Positions 3,145 to 7,432 of a DNA stretch of 7,432 bases are shown piece after piece. Position numbers and translations under genes: made by a program. The notes below the pieces were generated by a model, which worked only from the letters and a program-made list of their open reading frames with translations, had not been told where the DNA came from and searched no databases. Numbering within the stretch: position 1 is the first letter of the stretch; each line of letters opens with the position of its first letter. Source of the stretch: Candidatus Shapirobacteria bacterium (lineage in GTDB: Bacteria > Patescibacteriota > Microgenomatia > UBA12405); NCBI GenBank assembly GCA_028701645.1, contig JAQVQI010000031.1, forward strand, positions 1-7,432, read 5' to 3'.

Positions 3145-5880
3145 TATATTAACCATTTTCCCTGGCACATATATCTCTTTTACTATCTTACCTTCTCCAA
3201 TCCATTTTTTAATTTGTTCTAAATCTTTGGCCTTATTTATTACTGTGTCTTTATTACTAATTATTAATTCTACATTATTAATTATTAATTGCCCTCTGAC
3301 TTTACCATCTACTGCCACCGCAATAACAACTGTTTCTTCTACTAAATATTTTTTATCGACCTCTGGCCAATCACTCAAATGGACTGAAACTGGACCATTT
3401 TTTTCATTTACCTGACTCCACATCTCTTCAGCTGTATATGGTGCCATCGGTGCAATTAACTTTACTAATGTCTTTATATCTTCTTCTGATAAACCGACAG
3501 ACTGAATAGCTGATAAGCTGTTAATCGCTTCCATCAGCTTTGCAATAGCCGTGTTATATTTAAAATTCTCTAGATCCTCACTAACGCTTTTAATTAGCTT
3601 ATTAATTATCAATTTGACTTCTTTGTTGCTAGCAATATTTATTTTACTTTGCTTATTAAAATTTGTTTCTTGGTTATTAATGAATTTTATAAATTTATCC
3701 AGAAATCTTTTAACCCCCATTAAGGTGTTTTCATTCCAAGCCATAGTCGAGTCAAATGGTCCCATAAACATTAAATACATTCTCACCACATCAACCCCAT
3801 ATTTATCAGCCACCACTTCGGGGACAATTACGTTTCCTTTAGACTTACTCATTCTTTGACCATCAGGACCCAAAATTACCCCATGCGATATTCTCTTGTA
3901 ATAAGGTTCTTTGTTTTTTTTTGGTAATACACCCAGATCCCACAAAAACTGGTAAATAAACCTAGAATACAACAGATGAAGTACATTATGTTCGTCACCA
4001 CCGATATAAACATCGACTGGCCCCCAATATTCTAATTCTTTTTTACTATCACTAAATATATCAACAAATACATCATTAAGTTTATTTTCAATATTATTTG
4101 TATCTTGGTTATTGGTAATTGTTTGTTTCTTGGTTATTGGTAATTGGTTATTTACTTTAGTGGCCATACAATAAGCGAGATAGTACCAATCGCTCCCTGC
4201 CCAGTTTGGCATAGTATCAGTTTCTCGAATTGCCTCTTTGTCACAAACCGGACACTTACATTTAATAAAACCCTCTATTTTTGATAAAGGACTTTTACCA
4301 TCATCAGTTGGTTCATAAGCCTCAACCTCTGGCAAAACTATTGGCAGTTGTTTTTCCTCCACCGGATACCATCCCGGATTATTCTCTAAAACTCTTATAT
4401 CAATTCCTGTTTTTTTTACATAGTTTTTTAATTTATCTTGTATTTCATTAAAATCTTTATCATTTGAATTTGATTGAAAATTGAAAATTGAAAATTGAAA
4501 ATTATGATTCATTGAACATTTACTACAATGAATCATTGGTATCGGCTCCCCCCAATAATGTTGTCGACTAAAAATCCAATCTCTTAAATGATATGAAGCT
4601 GTTCTTTCCCCAATATATTTCTCCTCTAACCACTTAATTATTTTTTGACCCGCTTCTTCTTTTGTTAACCCATTTAAAAATTCTGAATTAATTACTTTTT
4701 TTTCTTCCTCGTTATAAACATCAATTATTTCTAATCCAAACTTTTTAGCAAAATCTTTATCTCGATCATCATGGGCTGGTACACTCATAATCGCTCCGGT
4801 ACCATAAGACGATAATACAAAGTCGCTTATCCAAATTGGAATTTGTTTATTATTTACTGGATTAATGGCATATAAACCACTAAATACCCCTGTTTTGTCT
4901 TTATTTAATTCAGTTCTCTCCATATCAGACTTACTTCTAGCCTTTTTAACATAATTCTTTATTTCTTCAATTTGGTTATTGGAATTTGTTTCTTGGTTAT
5001 TCATGATTTGGTTCACCAAATCATGTTCCGGTGCTACCACCATAAACGTCACTCCAAACAACGTATCCGGTCTAGTCGTAAACACCTCTAAATAATTTTT
5101 CTTATCTTTTAAAAATTGAAAATTGAAAATTGAAAATTTAATATGTGCTCCTTCACTCTTCCCTATCCAATTTATTTGTGACTGTTTTACCTTATCAATA
5201 AAGTTAGTTTCTTTTAGACCCTCAATTAATTTGTCTGCATAATTTGTTATTTTTACTACCCATTGGGATATATTCCTTCGAGATACCTCCGATCCACATC
5301 TTTCACATTTTCCATCAACAACTTCCTCGTTTGCCAAGCCAATTTTACAGCTCGGACACCAATTAATTGGCATTTCCTTTTTGTATACCAAACCTTTTTT
5401 AAACAGCTGAATAAAAATCCATTGTGTCCATTTATAATAAGCTGGATCGGTAGTGTTAATTTCTCTATCCCAATCATAAGAAAGAGCCAATCTTTTCATC
5501 TGTTTTCTAAACATATCAGTATTTTCGCGAGTTATTTCCTGTGGTTTACGCTTCATTTTGATAGCATAGTTCTCTGTCGGCAATCCAAAAGCATCCCACC
5601 CCATCGGAAATAAAACATTGTATCCTTGCATTCGTTTAAACCGAGCATAGACATCTCCACCCACAAAACTAAAAGCATGACCAACATGAAGCCCGCTCCC
5701 GCTTGGGTATGGAAACTCGTTTAATACATAAATCTTTTTTTTTGTTTGGTTATTGGTTATTGGTAATTGTTTATTGTTTGTATCTTGGTTATTGGTTATT
5801 GGTCCATTAGAGTTATATATTTCAGGGTGTTCGCCCCAATACTCCTGCCACTTAGATTCAATTAATTTAAAATCTGTCAT
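3133..5880 (-). CDS. leuS: Leucyl-tRNA synthetase (class Ia), enlarged by in-frame repeat insertions
   Basis: This enzyme charges tRNA-Leu with leucine in the cytoplasm. All landmarks are present: HIGH motif HVGH at 65-68, first zinc ribbon C175/C178 and C192/C195, CP1 editing domain with TTRPDT at 268-273 and GTGAIMSVPAHDDRD at 360-374, a second Cys set C452/C455 and C543/C546, WAGSDWYYL at 560-568, and KMSKS as RMSKS at 676-680. The C-terminal domain ends in YVPGKMVNIVLR. No leucine-specific domain separates HGVILG from DGQRMSKS. At 915 residues it is longer than the usual 800-860. The excess lies in Asn/Gln/Thr-rich or FSIFNFQ peptides at about residues 23-46, 249-256, 290-304, 461-470, 575-597, 734-746 and 864-877, encoded by short DNA repeats. 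Catalytic residues are intact, so it should be active. The start lies 2 bp after the stop of the upstream ORF. Confidence 0.98.
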   Translation of the reverse strand: MTDFKLIESKWQEYWGEHPEIYNSNGPITNNQDTNNKQLPITNNQTKKKIYVLNEFPYPSGSGLHVGHAFSFVGGDVYARFKRMQGYNVLFPMGWDAFGLPTENYAIKMKRKPQEITRENTDMFRKQMKRLALSYDWDREINTTDPAYYKWTQWIFIQLFKKGLVYKKEMPINWCPSCKIGLANEEVVDGKCERCGSEVSRRNISQWVVKITNYADKLIEGLKETNFIDKVKQSQINWIGKSEGAHIKFSIFNFQFLKDKKNYLEVFTTRPDTLFGVTFMVVAPEHDLVNQIMNNQETNSNNQIEEIKNYVKKARSKSDMERTELNKDKTGVFSGLYAINPVNNKQIPIWISDFVLSSYGTGAIMSVPAHDDRDKDFAKKFGLEIIDVYNEEEKKVINSEFLNGLTKEEAGQKIIKWLEEKYIGERTASYHLRDWIFSRQHYWGEPIPMIHCSKCSMNHNFQFSIFNFQSNSNDKDFNEIQDKLKNYVKKTGIDIRVLENNPGWYPVEEKQLPIVLPEVEAYEPTDDGKSPLSKIEGFIKCKCPVCDKEAIRETDTMPNWAGSDWYYLAYCMATKVNNQLPITKKQTITNNQDTNNIENKLNDVFVDIFSDSKKELEYWGPVDVYIGGDEHNVLHLLYSRFIYQFLWDLGVLPKKNKEPYYKRISHGVILGPDGQRMSKSKGNVIVPEVVADKYGVDVVRMYLMFMGPFDSTMAWNENTLMGVKRFLDKFIKFINNQETNFNKQSKINIASNKEVKLIINKLIKSVSEDLENFKYNTAIAKLMEAINSLSAIQSVGLSEEDIKTLVKLIAPMAPYTAEEMWSQVNEKNGPVSVHLSDWPEVDKKYLVEETVVIAVAVDGKVRGQLIINNVELIISNKDTVINKAKDLEQIKKWIGEGKIVKEIYVPGKMVNIVLR
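3251..3292 (-). repeat. leuS repeat family C: degenerate TAATTAT heptamers
   Basis: In register, 3251-3292 reads TTATTAC, TAATTAT, TAATTCT, ACATTAT, TAATTAT, TAATTGC. It encodes LIINNVELIISNK in the C-terminal domain, where other LeuRS have a linker like IEVPADASKEEV of nearly the same length. It therefore seems to overwrite rather than extend the normal sequence. Confidence 0.55.
3660..3678 (-). repeat. leuS repeat family A, short copy 4
   Basis: AATTTGTTTCTTGGTTATT is identical over 19 nt to 4983-5001. It encodes NNQETN in the linker before the anticodon-binding helices (residues 735-740). Confidence 0.7.
4097..4146 (-). repeat. leuS repeat family A, copy 2: two tandem 25-bp units
   Basis: Units 4097-4121 and 4122-4146 differ at one base. 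Each has an 11-nt head (TTTGTATCTTG or TTTGTTTCTTG), then GTTATTG and GTAATTG. They encode QLPITKKQTITNNQDTNN at about residues 579-596, between the WYYLAY strand and the EYWGPVDVYIGG segment. Confidence 0.8.
4477..4504 (-). repeat. leuS repeat family B, copy 2: (AAAATTG)3 AAAATTA
   Basis: Perfect heptamers at 4477-4483, 4484-4490 and 4491-4497, then AAAATTA. The 27-nt core is identical to 5112-5138. It encodes FSIFNFQ at residues 463-469, just after the second zinc-type CSKC. Confidence 0.85.
4972..5001 (-). repeat. leuS repeat family A, copy 3
   Basis: TTGGTTATTGG (4972-4982) followed by the 19-mer AATTTGTTTCTTGGTTATT (4983-5001) shared with 3660-3678. It encodes NNQETNSNNQ (residues 294-303) in the CP1 editing domain, in the variable loop after VVAPEH. 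Confidence 0.7.
5112..5139 (-). repeat. leuS repeat family B, copy 1: (AAAATTG)3 AAAATTT
   Basis: Perfect heptamers at 5112-5118, 5119-5125 and 5126-5132, then AAAATTT. It encodes FSIFNFQ at residues 249-255, between the WIGKSEGAHI and VFTTRPDT strands of the editing domain entrance. Confidence 0.85.
5741..5807 (-). repeat. leuS repeat family A, copy 1 (N-terminal)
   Basis: GTTATTG, GTTATTG, GTAATTG, TTTATTG, the 11-nt head TTTGTATCTTG, then GTTATTG twice more. It encodes PITNNQDTNNKQLPITNNQ at about residues 27-45, in the linker between the first helix and the FPYPSG strand before HVGH. Confidence 0.8.
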
Positions 5881-5882
5881 AA

Positions 5883-6191
5883 TTAATCGGTAATTCCCAT
5901 TTTTTTATTAACTTGAGCAGTTAATATTCGGCTATCTTCCCCTTCTTTAGTTTCTGTTGCTAAAGTCAACTTTTGTTCTTGACTCATAAAACTTCCGCCC
6001 ACAATTCCATTATTATTATCAATCTGATGTTTTTGTCTTGCTCTAATCATCTTGTCAACATCAACTAATGAAGCAACTCCTTCTTTATCTATCTGTTGTT
6101 TAACATGGCCTGGTTTATTGTTTGGTAATTCTTGACCATCGACAAAAATTCTTCTCCCATGGCCATCACTAACTATTTTAACTTCTTTCAT
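5883..6191 (-). CDS. Hypothetical 102-residue soluble protein upstream of leuS
   Basis: I do not recognise this protein. It has no hydrophobic segment and no Cys. The first 22 residues (MKEVKIVSDGHGRRIFVDGQEL) look like two short beta strands joined by a Gly/His/Arg turn. Residues 30-57 are charged and probably helical, and the rest is polar with GGSFMSQEQKLTL, ending NKKMGITD. Its stop ends 2 bp before the leuS ATG, so the two are very likely cotranscribed and may be translationally coupled. It diverges from the serine hydrolase gene across 59 bp. A role linked to leuS or to translation is not shown by the sequence. Moderate codon regularity and the tight spacing support a real gene. Confidence 0.7.
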   Translation of the reverse strand: MKEVKIVSDGHGRRIFVDGQELPNNKPGHVKQQIDKEGVASLVDVDKMIRARQKHQIDNNNGIVGGSFMSQEQKLTLATETKEGEDSRILTAQVNKKMGITD

Positions 6192-6207
6192 AATCTATAT
6201 TTTATCA

Positions 6208-6237
6208 TTTACGGCTCAAAATTTATGATATTATTAT
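6208..6237 (+). promoter_or_regulatory. Possible promoter for the serine hydrolase gene
   Basis: TTTACG (6208-6213, four of six to TTGACA), an 18-nt spacer, then TATTAT (6232-6237, five of six to TATAAT). The start would fall near 6244, leaving a leader of about 7 nt before the ATG at 6251, which has no ribosome binding site. In such AT-rich DNA these boxes could arise by chance. Confidence 0.3.
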
Positions 6238-6250
6238 TCTAAACATAGAT

Positions 6251-7237
6251 ATGATTTTGAAAAAAATTTTCGTTGTGTGGTTTTTTAGTCTTTTAATCAT
6301 TTTTTTGGTTGGTTTTTTGATCGGTAAAACCAAAAATGAAGAGCACTATGGAGAAGAAATTGTTAGGAAAAATTTTAATTATAAATATATAAACCCAATT
6401 TTGGAATGTAATTCTGACATTAGTCTCAATAGTAAACTAACTCCCATAAAAGAATCTATTGAATCGATAATCAACCAGGAAGTTAGTAAGAAAAATATTA
6501 CTTTTGCTTCAATCTATTATCGAGACCTCAATAATGGTCCCTGGTTTGGTATTAATGAAAAAGAATATTTTTCCCCGGCCAGTTTAATTAAAGTCCCAAT
6601 TTTAATTGCTTATCTAAAAAAAGCCGAAACCGATCCGTCTCTTCTTCAAAAAAAATTGACTGTCTCTGATAACCCAGAAACCGGAAATAATATCCAAAAC
6701 ATCAAACCATCAGTCGCTACGGTTGTCAAACAAGAATACACTATCGAAAAACTATTAGAGGAAATGATTATCTATTCTGACAATAATGCCTATAACACTT
6801 TAGCAGAAAATCTTACTGGAGATGAAATTATGAAAGTGTACCAAGATTTGGATGTTGATATTTCCAAGGCTTTTGAAAACCCCAACGGCAATATTATTAC
6901 TGTCAAAAATTATGCTTCCTTTTTTAGAATTCTTTACAATGGTTCTTATTTAAATAATGAAATGTCCGAAAAAGCTCTCAAATTACTTAATCAAGTTGAG
7001 TATAAAGACGCTCTAGTCGCTGGAGTTCCAAAAGATATTATGGTCTCCCATAAGTTTGGTGAAAGAAAGTATTTAGACACAAACGAAATTCAGTTCCATG
7101 ATTGCGGTATTGTTTATTTTCCCAAAAAACCTTATCTTCTTTGTGTTATGACTAAAACCACCCAAAATGCCAACAAAGCTATAAATTTTATAAAAGAAAT
7201 TTCCCAAGTCGTTTATCGGTCACAAAATAAGCAATAA
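6251..7237 (+). CDS. Membrane-anchored class A beta-lactamase-like serine hydrolase
   Basis: A 328-residue member of the penicillin-binding/serine beta-lactamase superfamily (beta-lactamase2 type). Residues 6-24 form one N-terminal membrane anchor after MILKK, placing the enzyme outside the cell. A poorly conserved stalk reaches about residue 65. Active-site motifs: S111-L-I-K114 (SxxK, nucleophile and base), S176-D177-N178 (SDN), and K268-F269-G270 in HKFGE in place of KTG. The C-terminal strands (FHDCGIVYFPKKPYLLCVMTKT) match the family. The omega loop has no clear ExxLN: at the place of Glu166 stands FENPNGN. True beta-lactamase activity is therefore doubtful, and a peptidoglycan-related or other acyl-hydrolase role is more likely. 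No Shine-Dalgarno sequence precedes the ATG. It ends 3 bp from the convergent ComEC gene. Confidence 0.85.
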   Translation: MILKKIFVVWFFSLLIIFLVGFLIGKTKNEEHYGEEIVRKNFNYKYINPILECNSDISLNSKLTPIKESIESIINQEVSKKNITFASIYYRDLNNGPWFGINEKEYFSPASLIKVPILIAYLKKAETDPSLLQKKLTVSDNPETGNNIQNIKPSVATVVKQEYTIEKLLEEMIIYSDNNAYNTLAENLTGDEIMKVYQDLDVDISKAFENPNGNIITVKNYASFFRILYNGSYLNNEMSEKALKLLNQVEYKDALVAGVPKDIMVSHKFGERKYLDTNEIQFHDCGIVYFPKKPYLLCVMTKTTQNANKAINFIKEISQVVYRSQNKQ

Positions 7238-7256
7238 AATTTAAAATTTAAAAACT
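7236..7256. repeat. AAAATTT heptamers across two convergent stop codons
   Basis: AAAATTT (7236-7242), AAAATTT (7243-7249), AAAAACT (7250-7256). The repeat starts inside the TAA of the + gene (7235-7237) and supplies the TAA (7241-7243) and last residues F-K-F of the - gene. It differs from the leuS AAAATTG heptamers by one base. Confidence 0.6.
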
Positions 7257-7432
7257 ACCTCTCCTTCTTGATCTGTTCTTTTGATTGTTGCTCCTATTTT
7301 TTTTAGTCTTTCAATTACTTCTTCTCTCGGGTGATCAAATTGATTATTTTTCCCGACACTAACTACTGCCACTCCTGGCTTCAATACTTCCAATATTTCA
7401 TCGCTAGTCGCATTTGCCGATCCATGATGACT
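7241..7432 (-). CDS. comEC: C-terminal 63 residues of a ComEC/Rec2-type protein (metallo-beta-lactamase domain); 5' end outside window
   Basis: The frame is open from the window edge to TAA at 7241-7243. It begins SHHGSANATS, then EILEVLKPGVAVVSVGKNNQ, FDHP, a helix with VIERLKKIGA, and ends RTDQEGEVVFKF. This is the pattern of the C-terminal metallo-beta-lactamase domain of ComEC: HHGS, TS, P..A..SVG.NN..HP, then T...G. ComEC forms the inner-membrane channel for single-stranded DNA uptake in natural competence. The membrane part would lie beyond 7432. A stand-alone ComEC-like hydrolase cannot be excluded from 63 residues. It is convergent with the serine hydrolase, with 3 bp between the stops, and its last codons lie in a heptamer repeat. 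Confidence 0.85.
   Translation of the reverse strand, partial: SHHGSANATSDEILEVLKPGVAVVSVGKNNQFDHPREEVIERLKKIGATIKRTDQEGEVVFKF

Overview
This 7.4 kb window is AT-rich (about 30% G+C in genes, far lower between them). It carries two tRNA genes without encoded CCA, a bacterial-type leucyl-tRNA synthetase, an M16 zinc peptidase, a membrane-anchored class A beta-lactamase-like serine hydrolase and the end of a ComEC-type competence protein. Start codons lack clear Shine-Dalgarno sequences, genes are short and closely packed, and short heptamer-type repeats are scattered through it. This suits a Candidate Phyla Radiation (Patescibacteria) genome, probably Microgenomates-like. That placement is an inference from gene content and style; no taxonomic marker search was possible.

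Layout. 1-129 (+) is the C-terminal end of an unidentified, probably beta-rich protein. It converges with a small acidic membrane-anchored protein (145-399, -) that has a strong promoter almost on its start codon. 400-840 holds a promoter, a palindromic repeat abutting tRNA-Pro(CGG), a curious inverted and direct partial copy of that tRNA's 3' end, heptamer repeats, and tRNA-Arg(CCU). 840-1690 is a gene-free, extremely AT-rich island bounded by imperfect inverted repeats and an 11-bp direct repeat, with four TACCGCAT motifs inside. 1701-2930 (-) is the M16 peptidase. 2931-3132 is a spacer with a possible three-way-junction fold. 3133-5880 (-) is leuS, preceded 2 bp upstream by an unknown 102-residue ORF (5883-6191, -). 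Divergent from that pair is the serine hydrolase (6251-7237, +), which converges with a ComEC C-terminus (7241-7432, -, cut by the window end) only 3 bp away.

The main biological story is repeat colonisation. leuS carries at least seven short repeat copies of three families. All sit in variable loops or linkers and all keep the reading frame, so the enzyme has grown to 915 residues while keeping every catalytic motif. The same kind of 7-bp-period repeat lies between the tRNAs and across the convergent stop codons of the last two genes, and another short repeat spans the leuS stop codon. The tRNA-Pro trailer and the AT-rich island are the other places where structure is not explained by ordinary genes.
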